DNA of 64,000 bases from CAYWOS01 sp964459985. Its GTDB lineage: Bacteria; Bacillota; Clostridia; Christensenellales; Aristaeellaceae. How positions within the stretch are numbered: the stretch's first letter is position 1; every line of letters begins with the position of its first letter. Both the position numbers and the translations under genes were made by a program. Under the pieces are notes generated by a model. The model had not been told where the DNA came from and did not search any database. It worked only from the letters and a program-made list of their open reading frames with translations. Shown piece after piece: positions 1 through 7,532 of the stretch. The stretch covers positions 28,853-92,852 of the forward strand of contig CAYWOS010000007.1 of the NCBI GenBank assembly GCA_964459985.1, given 5' to 3'.

Positions 1-58
1 CCGTTTCCGGGATACGAAGGACGCGCGCCGTCCGTTGATCAAGGCAAGGAGGAGCGGT

Positions 59-982
59 ATGTTACAATCGCGCGCGAAAGGCGTAAGGCGACTTTCCTTC
101 AGGCAGGATTCCGTGCAGGCCGTGATGATGCTGGCGCCCATGCTCGTGGGGTTCGCGCTGTTCACGTACGGGCCGATCCTCTATATTCTCAGGTTTTGCC
201 TGTACAAGGCAAACGATTTCAAGGCGACATACAACGGCGTTGACAACTTTGTCCGTTTGTTTACCCGCGACGGCGCGTTCTGGGACGCCATGCTCAACAC
301 GCTGCTGCTCTCAGTGGGCAAATTGATCATCGAGCTTCCGCTCGCCATGGTGCTCGCCCTGCTGCTCAACCGCGGGCTGAAAGGCACGGGCTTTTTCCGC
401 ACGACGCTGTTCCTGCCCGCCATTACCTCGACCGCCATCGTCGGGTTGGTGTTTTCCCTGATGTTCGCCAGCTTCGACGGCATCGTCAACAACATCCTGC
501 AAAACGTCGGACTGATCGCGCGCCCCATCAACTGGATGGGCAACAAATGGACGGCGCTGGAAATGCTGGGGATCGCCTCGATCTGGAATTACTTCCCCAT
601 CAACATGATCTATTTCCTGATGGCGCTTCAGTCCATCCCCCGCGAAATCTACGAATGCGCCGAGCTGGACGGCGTCACGCCCTGGAAACGGTTTTGGAAA
701 ATCACGCTGCCCATGATCGCCCCCATCGCGCAGGTGGTCGTCCTGATGGCGATCGTCGGCTCGCTCAAGGTATCCGATCTGGTGCTCGCCTCCACCAACG
801 GCGCGCCGGGCGGCAAAACGGAAGTCATCATGACGTACGTGTTCAAATACTTCTTCGGCTATTCCGGACGCGCGGTCGAGATCGGCTACGCCTCCGCCAT
901 GTCGGTGGTCACGGGAATTTTTCTCGCCCTGATATCGCTGATCTATATGCGCTCGACCAACAAAATGAATCAAATCTATTGA
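59..982 (+). CDS. CUT1 sugar ABC transporter permease, MalF/UgpA type
   Basis: Inner-membrane permease of a binding-protein-dependent sugar importer. The protein (307 aa) has about six hydrophobic segments. Its EAA loop, YECAELDGVTPWKRFWKITLP, contacts the ATPase and is diagnostic of the family. The frame is open from a TTG at 35, but AAGGAGG at 46-52 sits 6 bases before the ATG at 59, so I start there. It is followed after 15 bp by the partner permease. No binding-protein gene lies before it inside the window; that gene is probably just upstream. The C-terminal part (TNGAPGGKTEVIMTYVFKYF) closely resembles the permease at 15054, so the two importers look paralogous. The substrate cannot be read directly; the xylanase downstream suggests xylo-oligosaccharides. 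Confidence 0.93.
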   Translation: MLQSRAKGVRRLSFRQDSVQAVMMLAPMLVGFALFTYGPILYILRFCLYKANDFKATYNGVDNFVRLFTRDGAFWDAMLNTLLLSVGKLIIELPLAMVLALLLNRGLKGTGFFRTTLFLPAITSTAIVGLVFSLMFASFDGIVNNILQNVGLIARPINWMGNKWTALEMLGIASIWNYFPINMIYFLMALQSIPREIYECAELDGVTPWKRFWKITLPMIAPIAQVVVLMAIVGSLKVSDLVLASTNGAPGGKTEVIMTYVFKYFFGYSGRAVEIGYASAMSVVTGIFLALISLIYMRSTNKMNQIY

Positions 983-997
983 GAGGAGGGCGGCGCA

Positions 998-1849
998 ATG
1001 ACGATAACGACGCGGAAAAGGCTGACGGCGTGCCTGACCTATCTGGCGCTGGGCGTGATCTTCGTGTTTGTGATCTTTCCGGTCTTTTACACCTTCATGG
1101 GCTCGTTCAAGAGCAATCAGGAGCTGCTCACCTCGGGCAGCACGATCATCCCCGAGCGCTTCGTGCTGGACAACTACCGGCAGGCGTGGCGGCTCGCCAA
1201 TTTTGCGCAGTACACATGGAACAGCGTGTACATGTCCTTCTTCATCGTGATCGGCACCGTGATCACGAGCACGGTGGCGGGCTACTGCTTCGAGCGGGGG
1301 CGCTTTAAGGGCAAGAATCTGCTGTTCACCGTCATCGTGTCCTCGATGTTCGTATCGCTGGGCAGCCTCACGCTGTACCCCACCGTCATGATCGCCAAGT
1401 TTTTCGGCATCAACAAATCGCTCTGGGGCGTCATCCTCATCCGCGTGCTGGGCATGAACGTGACCAACCTGTTCATCACGCGCACCTACATCCGCACGCT
1501 CTCCCCCGAGATCGACGAGGCGGCGAAGATCGACGGCTGCTCGTTTTTCAGCACGTTCGTGCACATCATCTTTCCCCTGCTCAAGCCCCTGATCGCCACC
1601 ATCGCGATCCTCGAGTTCCGCCACAGCTGGAACGATTATATGATGCCGATGGTCTTCACCATGGCCAATCCCGACCGCATGCCGCTCGTGGTGGGCGTCG
1701 TCAGCCTGAAAAGCTCGGGCGAGGCGGCGTCCTCGTGGAACCTGATGCTGGCGGGCACGGCGATCTCGATGATCCCCATGATCTTCGTGTACATGGTGTT
1801 CAACCGCTACTTCATCGCGGGCATGACGGCGGGCGCCGTAAAAGGATGA
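998..1849 (+). CDS. CUT1 sugar ABC transporter permease, MalG type
   Basis: Second inner-membrane permease of the same importer (283 aa). It has an N-terminal membrane anchor, about six hydrophobic segments and the EAA loop IDEAAKIDGCSFFSTFVHIIF. It ends in GAVKG, as does the paralogue at 16016. A GAGGAGG site precedes the ATG at 998. The stop codon overlaps the next gene's start as ATGA (1846-1849), implying translational coupling with the glycosidase-like protein. No ATPase gene is in this operon; CUT1 systems of Firmicutes commonly borrow a shared MsmX-type ATPase. Confidence 0.93.
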   Translation: MTITTRKRLTACLTYLALGVIFVFVIFPVFYTFMGSFKSNQELLTSGSTIIPERFVLDNYRQAWRLANFAQYTWNSVYMSFFIVIGTVITSTVAGYCFERGRFKGKNLLFTVIVSSMFVSLGSLTLYPTVMIAKFFGINKSLWGVILIRVLGMNVTNLFITRTYIRTLSPEIDEAAKIDGCSFFSTFVHIIFPLLKPLIATIAILEFRHSWNDYMMPMVFTMANPDRMPLVVGVVSLKSSGEAASSWNLMLAGTAISMIPMIFVYMVFNRYFIAGMTAGAVKG

Positions 1850-3882
1850 GCGGGGCGGGCGGTTTTGCCGGATCGGGCGCGGCGCGGTTCGGCGACGAGC
1901 GGCTGCGCGCGGCCTGCCGGGAGCGCGGCGTCGCCTGCGACTACATCCTGATCAGGGACGGGACGCTGCCGGAGGCGAGCTATGCCGCCGACGCGCGGGG
2001 CGATACGCACATCCTTCGCGCCGCCGACGAGGAGGGCGCGCTGGCGGCGCTGCTCGATCTGAAGGACAGCGTGGAGGCGCGCGGCGCGCCCCTGCTCGAT
2101 AAAGGGCTGCACGCGCCCGCGATCCGGCGCAGGGGGATCAAATTGAACGTGCCGCTCGACGTCCGCACGCCGAGCTACTCCGACTGCGGCGACAGCGCGC
2201 AGGAGAACATCGCGGCGATGTGGGACGCGGCGTTCTGGCGCGGGCTGCTGGACAGGATGGCGCTCAACCGCTACAACACGCTGACGCTGTGGAACCTGTG
2301 CCCCTTCCCGTCGATGGCGCGCGTTCCGGAGTACCCGGACGCCGCGCTTGACGACGTGATGGTTTCCTCGGCGATGGCGGGCGGCACGTCGCGCGCGCTG
2401 GGCTTTTATACGCCCGCGATGCATGACAACCTGATCTGCGTCAGGCGCATGACCATCGCGGAAAAAACGGCGTTCTGGAACGGCGTGCTGGCGTACGCGC
2501 GCGATCGCTGCATCCGGGTGTATCTGTTCACGTGGAATCTGTACCTGTACGGGCTGGAGGACACGGGTTACGGGCTGACCGAGCGCGCGGACGACGGGGA
2601 AACGCGGCGGTACATCCGCGCCTCGACGGCGGCGCTGATGCGCGCGCTGCCTTTGCTCGCGGGCATCGGCGTCACGGCGGGCGAAAACCTGTGCGCCGAA
2701 TGGACGGACAATCAGGACCTGCGCTGGGTGCGGGAAACCTACGGGCGCGGCGTCGAGGACGCGCTGGCGGACGATCCCGACCGCCGCTTTACCCTGATCC
2801 TGCGCACGCACATGACCACGCTCCCGCAGTTCCGGGAAGCCTTTTCCGACTACCGGGGCGAGGTCGATATCAGCGTCAAGTACGCCATGGCGCACATGAC
2901 GGCGACCGAGCGGCCGCGCTTCTGCGATGATCTGATCGCCGCCAAGCCGCCGGGCACGGGGATGTGGATGACGCTCAGACAGGACGATTTCTACACCTTC
3001 CCGTGGGCGGACGACGAGTTTCTCGAAGCGCTCCTCCGGCAAATGCCCAAGGCCGACCTGCGCGGGTTCTACTACGGCGCGGACGGCGTGATCTGGGGCG
3101 TCGACCGGCAAAGCCGCGTCGAGGCGCTCAACGGACGGTACTTCATCGACAAGCATTTCTTCGCGTTCGCGCTGATCGGCCGGCTGGGCTGGCGCGGGAC
3201 GGTATCCGACGCGGAAAAAATCGCCTGCCTCCGCGCCTTCCTGCCGGGGCTTCCGCCCGAAAAGCTGCTCGTCAGGCTTCGCCTCGCATCCCGCGCCGCG
3301 CGGCTGATCGGGCTGGCGCACTGGCGCAATTACGATTTGCAGTGGTATCCCGAGGCGTGCTGCTATCTGGACGAGCCCGACCGCACGACGGCGTTCGACG
3401 ATCTGAACGAGTTCGTTCGCTGCGGCGCGTGCCCGGGCGCGGGCGTGGCGTCGGTGGCGGAAACGGCAGCGGGCGCGGGCGCGCAGCCCCGGAACGCGCT
3501 GGATGTCGCGGACGACATCCTCCGGTATGCCGATCTGGCGGACGCCGTGCCCCTGCCCGGGGGATCGGGCGACGCCGAGCGCGAAATGTGCGCCGATCTC
3601 GCGCGGATCACGCATCTGGCGCGATACTACGCGTGGAAACTGCGCGCGGCGGTCGCGCTGGCGCGCGGGCGGGCGCGCGGGGACGAGCGGGCGCTGCGCG
3701 ACGCGGCGGGGCATATGCGCCGGGCGGAAGCGCATTGGCGGCGCTATTCCGCCGAAACGGCGGCATGGTACAAGCCCCGGCGGTTGAGCCGGCTGCGCGG
3801 CGTGGTCAGCCCGGACATGTGGGACGGGCGCGTGCAAAGGGATATCGATATCTGTGAAGACAGGAGGAACCATTCATGCTGA
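1846..3882 (+). CDS. Putative TIM-barrel glycoside hydrolase (GH20/GH67-superfamily-like), family unassigned
   Basis: The 678-aa product has no signal peptide and should be cytoplasmic. The first ~100 residues resemble the small alpha/beta domain preceding the barrel in GH20 and GH67 enzymes (ILRAADEEGALAALLDLKD). A segment starting RRRGIKLNVPLDVRTPSYSD then leads into a barrel-like stretch with YNTLTLWNLCPFPSMARVP and IRVYLFTWNLYLYG, typical of first and second barrel strands. I cannot assign catalytic residues; the Glu in GVTAGENLC is one candidate. Starting at 1846 gives an ATGA overlap with the permease; the longer upstream reading only reads through permease DNA. Next to a GH10 xylanase and an importer, an alpha-glucuronidase-like or other side-chain-removing role is possible, but this is inference. 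Confidence 0.72.
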   Translation: MSGAGGFAGSGAARFGDERLRAACRERGVACDYILIRDGTLPEASYAADARGDTHILRAADEEGALAALLDLKDSVEARGAPLLDKGLHAPAIRRRGIKLNVPLDVRTPSYSDCGDSAQENIAAMWDAAFWRGLLDRMALNRYNTLTLWNLCPFPSMARVPEYPDAALDDVMVSSAMAGGTSRALGFYTPAMHDNLICVRRMTIAEKTAFWNGVLAYARDRCIRVYLFTWNLYLYGLEDTGYGLTERADDGETRRYIRASTAALMRALPLLAGIGVTAGENLCAEWTDNQDLRWVRETYGRGVEDALADDPDRRFTLILRTHMTTLPQFREAFSDYRGEVDISVKYAMAHMTATERPRFCDDLIAAKPPGTGMWMTLRQDDFYTFPWADDEFLEALLRQMPKADLRGFYYGADGVIWGVDRQSRVEALNGRYFIDKHFFAFALIGRLGWRGTVSDAEKIACLRAFLPGLPPEKLLVRLRLASRAARLIGLAHWRNYDLQWYPEACCYLDEPDRTTAFDDLNEFVRCGACPGAGVASVAETAAGAGAQPRNALDVADDILRYADLADAVPLPGGSGDAEREMCADLARITHLARYYAWKLRAAVALARGRARGDERALRDAAGHMRRAEAHWRRYSAETAAWYKPRRLSRLRGVVSPDMWDGRVQRDIDICEDRRNHSC

Positions 3883-4310
3883 CGCTCACAAGGGAAGCAA
3901 ACGGAAGAATGATCGTGGTGTCCCTCGGACGGGGCGAAATGCTGCTGGAGGGCATCGAGCGGGCGATCAGGGAAAACGGCGTCCGCGACGCCGTCGCGGT
4001 ATCCTGCATCGGCACGCTGTCGTCGATGACGTGGCACCGCGTAATGACGCTCGACATGAAGCCCGAGGTCGAATACCCCGTCGTGCACGGGCCGCTTGAA
4101 TTGTGCGCCGTGCAGGGGCTGGTGGTGAACGGCGCGCCGCACTTCCATCTGGTCTGCTCGGACAAAAACGGCGTGTACGCGGGGCATCTGGAACCGGGCT
4201 GCGAGGTGCTCTATCTGGCGGAAATCGCGCTGATGGAACTGACGGGCAAGCCGCTGCGCAAGGCGATCGACGAAAACGGGCTCAGCCAGTTGACGCCCGA
4301 CGACGAATAA
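3876..4310 (+). CDS. PPC/DUF296 domain protein
   Basis: Small single-domain protein (144 aa) of the PPC (plant and prokaryote conserved, DUF296, PD1-like) family. The fold is visible in GEMLLEGIERAIRENGVRDA, then the central SCIGTLSSMTWHRV and the C-terminal hallmark GHLEPGCEVLYLAEIALMEL. HFHLVCSD carries the His pair often seen in metal-binding members. The ATG at 3876 follows CAGGAGG and overlaps the preceding gene by 7 bp. Bacterial PPC proteins are mostly uncharacterised; some are proposed to bind DNA or small molecules. Sitting between a glycosidase and an RraA-like enzyme, it more likely has a metabolic or sensory role in this sugar operon, but no function can be read from sequence. Confidence 0.85.
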   Translation: MLTLTREANGRMIVVSLGRGEMLLEGIERAIRENGVRDAVAVSCIGTLSSMTWHRVMTLDMKPEVEYPVVHGPLELCAVQGLVVNGAPHFHLVCSDKNGVYAGHLEPGCEVLYLAEIALMELTGKPLRKAIDENGLSQLTPDDE

Positions 4311-4322
4311 GGAGGAATCCAC

Positions 4323-5030
4323 ATGATGAACCGGGATGAACTGATCAGGGAAATCCGCAAGTATCGCTGCTCCGACCTGTCGGACGGCATGGACGCCCTC
4401 GGGCTTGTCGACAAAGGCACCATGAGCGAAAAAATGCGTCCTCTGCGTCCGGGCATGGAGTTCAAGGGCTACGCCTTCACGGTCAAGCTGCTGCGCAAGC
4501 AGGACGGCGTGAAAAGCTGCGCGACGGTGGAGGAATGGCGCGAGGAGCTGGGCAGGGGCTGCGGCGACATCTATCGCTTCGTGGATGAAATCACGCCGGA
4601 AAGCGCCCGGGACATGGTCGTCGTGATCGATATGGACGGCGTTCGCGGCGGCGTGTGGGGCAGCGAGATCGCCATGAACACCATGATTCGCGGCATCAGC
4701 GGCGCCGTCGTGGACGGCGGCTGCCGCGACAGCTATGAAACGAATCTGGAGGGCGCCAACGTGTTCTGCACAAGCCGCACCTTCACGCATTCCTACGGCC
4801 GCGTCACTTTCGGCGGCACGAACATCCCCGTCAACTGCGCGGGCGTTCAGGTCAAGCCGGGCGACATCATCTGCGCCGACGACGACGGCGTGCTGGTAAT
4901 TCCCTTCGAGCGCGCCGAGGAAGTGATGAAGTTCGCGCGGATGCAGCTGGAGGACGATATCAAAACGCGCGGCGACCACTATAAAAAGCTCGGTTTTGAA
5001 CAAGACGACACGCTCAAGCGACTGGGGTGA
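4323..5030 (+). CDS. RraA-like protein (HMG/CHA aldolase - RNase E regulator family)
   Basis: 235-aa member of the RraA family, which includes 4-hydroxy-4-methyl-2-oxoglutarate aldolases with oxaloacetate decarboxylase activity as well as E. coli RraA. The signature GGCRD at about residues 132-136 supplies the Arg and Asp that bind pyruvate and a divalent metal in the aldolase branch. GVQVKPGDIICADDDGVLVI is the conserved C-terminal motif. AAGGAGG at 4309-4315 lies 7 bases before the ATG at 4323; a second ATG at 4326 is possible. In this operon an aldolase or decarboxylase acting on a keto acid from sugar-acid catabolism is more plausible than RNA-turnover control. Substrate unknown. Confidence 0.85.
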   Translation: MMNRDELIREIRKYRCSDLSDGMDALGLVDKGTMSEKMRPLRPGMEFKGYAFTVKLLRKQDGVKSCATVEEWREELGRGCGDIYRFVDEITPESARDMVVVIDMDGVRGGVWGSEIAMNTMIRGISGAVVDGGCRDSYETNLEGANVFCTSRTFTHSYGRVTFGGTNIPVNCAGVQVKPGDIICADDDGVLVIPFERAEEVMKFARMQLEDDIKTRGDHYKKLGFEQDDTLKRLG

Positions 5031-5034
5031 CGAT

Positions 5035-6264
5035 ATGACGGACAACGCCTTTGCGTGCAGGCGCGCGTCGCGCGCGATCCGCCTGATCGATCGGGAGGGC
5101 CGTCCGCTAAAGGGCGTCGGCGTCCGCGCCGAATTGACCTCCCACGAGTTCCTGTTCGGCTGCGGCGCGTTCGATCTGCTGCCCATGCTGGATGAAAACA
5201 CGCCGGCCGACGAAAAAGCGCTGCTGCAGACGCTGTGGACGGCGTGGCGGGAAATCTTCAATTTCGGCACGCTCCCCTTCTATCAACGGAAGTACGAGCC
5301 GCAGGAAAACAAGCCGGACGTGCGACGCATGCTGCCCGCCGCGCGCGAGATGTCGCGGCTGCGCCTGACCGCCAAGGGGCATCCCCTGTGCTGGCACACA
5401 CAGTCGGCGCTCTGGCTGATGGGGCGAACGCCCGAAGAAGTCCTTGATAACCAGCTCAACCGCGTGACGCGCGACGTGAGCGGGTACGCCGGACTGGTGG
5501 ATATGTGGGACGTGATCAACGAAACGGTCATCATGCCCGAGTTCGTCAAGGAAGACAATGCCATCACGCGTCTTTGCCGGATCAAGGGCCGCGTGCCGCT
5601 CATCAAAGCGCTGTTTGACGCCGCGCGCGCGGCGAACCCGCGCGCCGTGCTGCTCATCAACGATTTCAACCTCAGCCCCCGCTACGCGCGCGTGATCGCC
5701 GAATGTCTGGACGCCGGCGTGCCCATCGACGCCATCGGCCTGCAAACGCATCAGCATCAGGGCGCGATGAGCGTGGAAAAGCTCGCCGAGATCGTCGACC
5801 GCTTCAGCGTTTTCGGGCTGCCGCTCCATTTCACGGAAAACACCTTCGTGTCGGGGCATTTGATGCCGCCCGAGATCGTGGATCTGAACGATTACAAAAT
5901 CGCGGATTGGCCGAGCACCGCCCAAGGCGAGGAGAGGCAGAAGGACGATCTCCTTCGCATGATCGATTTCCTGTTCGCCCGCCCGCAGGTCGCGGCGTTC
6001 ACGACATGGTGCGTCGTGGACGGGCGCTGGCTGGGCGCGCCCGCCGGGCTTTTGAGAAAAGACGGCAGCAGAAAGCCCGCCTTCGACGCGCTCAAAAAGC
6101 GCGTGAAGCGGGACTGGCACACCGACGCCGCGCTGCAAACCGATCAGACGGGCGTATGCGTGCTGGAGGGCTTCCGGGGCGACTATCAGATCACGGCGCT
6201 CGGGAAAACGACGCCGATGAAGCTCCTGCCCAATGAGGACGAATTCGTGATCAGCATGCCGTAA
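5035..6264 (+). CDS. GH10 family endo-1,4-beta-xylanase, cytoplasmic
   Basis: Family GH10 (beta/alpha)8 barrel hydrolase of 409 aa. Visible motifs are KGHPLCWHTQ (residues ~114-123, substrate subsites), WDVINET with acid/base Glu163, and HFTENTF with nucleophile Glu268. NDFNL and AIGLQTHQH (~209-241) are also typical. There is no signal peptide, binding module or anchor, so it should act in the cytoplasm on imported xylo-oligosaccharides, as intracellular GH10 enzymes do. The start at 5035 lies 4 bp after the RraA-like stop; upstream in-frame codons belong to the previous gene's DNA. A terminator-like hairpin follows at 6305. The family is secure; exact specificity is not. Confidence 0.9.
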   Translation: MTDNAFACRRASRAIRLIDREGRPLKGVGVRAELTSHEFLFGCGAFDLLPMLDENTPADEKALLQTLWTAWREIFNFGTLPFYQRKYEPQENKPDVRRMLPAAREMSRLRLTAKGHPLCWHTQSALWLMGRTPEEVLDNQLNRVTRDVSGYAGLVDMWDVINETVIMPEFVKEDNAITRLCRIKGRVPLIKALFDAARAANPRAVLLINDFNLSPRYARVIAECLDAGVPIDAIGLQTHQHQGAMSVEKLAEIVDRFSVFGLPLHFTENTFVSGHLMPPEIVDLNDYKIADWPSTAQGEERQKDDLLRMIDFLFARPQVAAFTTWCVVDGRWLGAPAGLLRKDGSRKPAFDALKKRVKRDWHTDAALQTDQTGVCVLEGFRGDYQITALGKTTPMKLLPNEDEFVISMP

Positions 6265-6304
6265 AGCGCGCCGGGCGTCGACAGACGCGTGCGCGCGCCC
6301 GCGC

Positions 6305-6335
6305 AAACGCCGACGGTTTTCGCCGCCGGCGTTTT
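6305..6335. terminator. Bidirectional rho-independent terminator
   Basis: Inverted repeat AAACGCCGACGG / CCGCCGGCGTTT with a 6-base loop and one mismatch. It is followed by TTTT on the + strand and flanked by AAA on the left. It separates the convergent xylanase operon and IclR gene. Confidence 0.7.
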
Positions 6336-6372
6336 GTACCGAAGAATGATGATGTTGAGCAGGCGCGGCGGC

Positions 6373-7164
6373 CTATTTCCTGTCGGGCAGGTATCCCAGA
6401 CTTTCGGAGGCGCGGCGCGCGATATCGATCAGCGCCGCGATCCTGCCGCCGTCAATGCCTCTCATGCGCGCCGTCGGGCCGCTCACGCTCATGCCGGCGA
6501 CGACGCGCCCGGTGTAGTTGCGGATGGGCACGGCGACGCACCGCACGCCGATCTCGCATTCCTCGTCGTCAAAGCCGTATCCGTCCCGCGCGATCTTTTC
6601 AAGCTCCCGGCAAAGCGCGTCCCTGCGCGTCAGCGTATGCTCGGTGACGCGGGGCAGCCCGCGCGCGGCGATCACGCGGTCGATCTCCTGCATGGAGTAA
6701 TCCGACATCAGCACCTTGCCGATGCCGGTGGCGTGCATCGGCGCGGCGCTGCCGATGAACTGATGGATGGACAGCGTCTGCCGCGCGCCGGATACGTTGT
6801 CAATGTAGACGATGCGGTCGTCCTCCTCGCGCGCGAGATGTGCGGATTCCCCGAACAGCCCGGCCGCCTCCGCCACATAGGCATGCAGCGCGGCGGACAG
6901 GCTGAACTGGCCGCGAACCATTTCGGCGATCCGGCAAATCTTGAGGTTCAGGCAATACCTGCCCGTATCGGCGTCCTGCGAGAGATAACCGGCGTTGTTC
7001 AGCGCGCCGAGAAAACGCGTGACGGTGGCGGCGTTCATATGAAGGCGCTCCGCCAGATCGACAAGGCGAACGGGCGCGTCCTGCGCGGCGAGCGCCTCGA
7101 TCACAAGGATCAGTTTTTCGGCGGTCTGGTTGGCGGCGGTTTTCTTTTCGGTCGTCAGCTCCAT
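6373..7164 (-). CDS. IclR family transcriptional regulator
   Basis: 263-aa regulator with an N-terminal winged helix-turn-helix (about residues 15-75; VRLVDLAERLHMNAATVTRF is the recognition region) and a C-terminal IclR effector-binding domain containing DRIVYIDNVSG and the conserved GIGKVLMSDYS. IclR proteins sense small metabolites, often glyoxylate, pyruvate or aromatic acids, and bind palindromes near divergent promoters. It is divergent from the glyoxylate carboligase-like gene, like regulators of the allantoin/glyoxylate regulon in enterobacteria. Its own promoter is at 7284-7312, and an IclR-like operator at 7429-7455 lies next to the divergent promoter. Control of the 7533-11152 operon by glyoxylate or a related acid is a reasonable inference. 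Confidence 0.92.
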   Translation of the reverse strand: MELTTEKKTAANQTAEKLILVIEALAAQDAPVRLVDLAERLHMNAATVTRFLGALNNAGYLSQDADTGRYCLNLKICRIAEMVRGQFSLSAALHAYVAEAAGLFGESAHLAREEDDRIVYIDNVSGARQTLSIHQFIGSAAPMHATGIGKVLMSDYSMQEIDRVIAARGLPRVTEHTLTRRDALCRELEKIARDGYGFDDEECEIGVRCVAVPIRNYTGRVVAGMSVSGPTARMRGIDGGRIAALIDIARRASESLGYLPDRK

Positions 7165-7283
7165 GGCGGATCGGGCCTCTTTCCGTTATGCCAAGGCAAA
7201 ATCGTATCCGGCGGACAGCGCGGCATCGGTATTCCGGCGCGCGTTTCCCGCCCGCCGAACCCGAATCCCTCGGATTCGCGGAC

Positions 7284-7312
7284 AGTATACCATGAAACAA
7301 AGCAAAACTCAA
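7284..7312 (-). promoter_or_regulatory. Sigma-A promoter of the iclR-type gene
   Basis: On the minus strand TTGAGT (7307-7312) and TATACT (7284-7289) are separated by 17 bp. A 7-bp inverted repeat, CGAATCC/GGATTCG (7262-7278), lies just downstream near the start of transcription. The rest of 7165-7283 shows nothing else. Confidence 0.7.
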
Positions 7313-7387
7313 CAGCGAAATCGCAAAAACGCGTTTGAGACCGTCGATGTTTTTTGTACGAAACGCTGTAAAACCTTCCGACAGGCG

Positions 7388-7416
7388 TTGACAGTTCTGT
7401 GAAAACAGCTTATAAT
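7388..7416 (+). promoter_or_regulatory. Consensus sigma-A promoter of the carboligase operon
   Basis: TTGACA (7388-7393), a 17-bp spacer and TATAAT (7411-7416): an exact match to the consensus. Transcription would begin near 7422, about 110 bp before the ATG at 7533. A promoter this strong normally implies tight repression, consistent with the adjacent operator. Confidence 0.88.
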
Positions 7417-7428
7417 GATTGTGCTAAT

Positions 7429-7455
7429 TGAAATCAAATTTCATTTTATGAAATT
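7429..7455. promoter_or_regulatory. Candidate IclR-family operator
   Basis: Three alternating half-sites, TGAAAT, ATTTCA and TGAAAT, form overlapping palindromes. One is TGAAAT-CAA-ATTTCA (7429-7443); the other is AATTTCAT-TTT-ATGAAATT (7437-7455, 8-bp arms). The site lies at about +7 to +33 from the consensus promoter, a position suited to repression. The GAAAT/ATTTC symmetry is typical of known IclR-family sites. The divergent IclR gene is the obvious candidate binder. Confidence 0.65.
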
Positions 7456-7532
7456 GATGGAAAAGCGCGCGGCGGGCGGCGAACCGCTCGCGGACGCACG
7501 GAACGCCATGAAAAAGAACGGAGGAAAACGTT

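Noticed and set aside
1807..3873. Long open frame on the minus strand opposite the glycosidase-like gene
   Set aside because: Arg/Pro/His-rich product without recognisable domains; the plus-strand gene has family features and coupling. High GC makes such mirror frames common.
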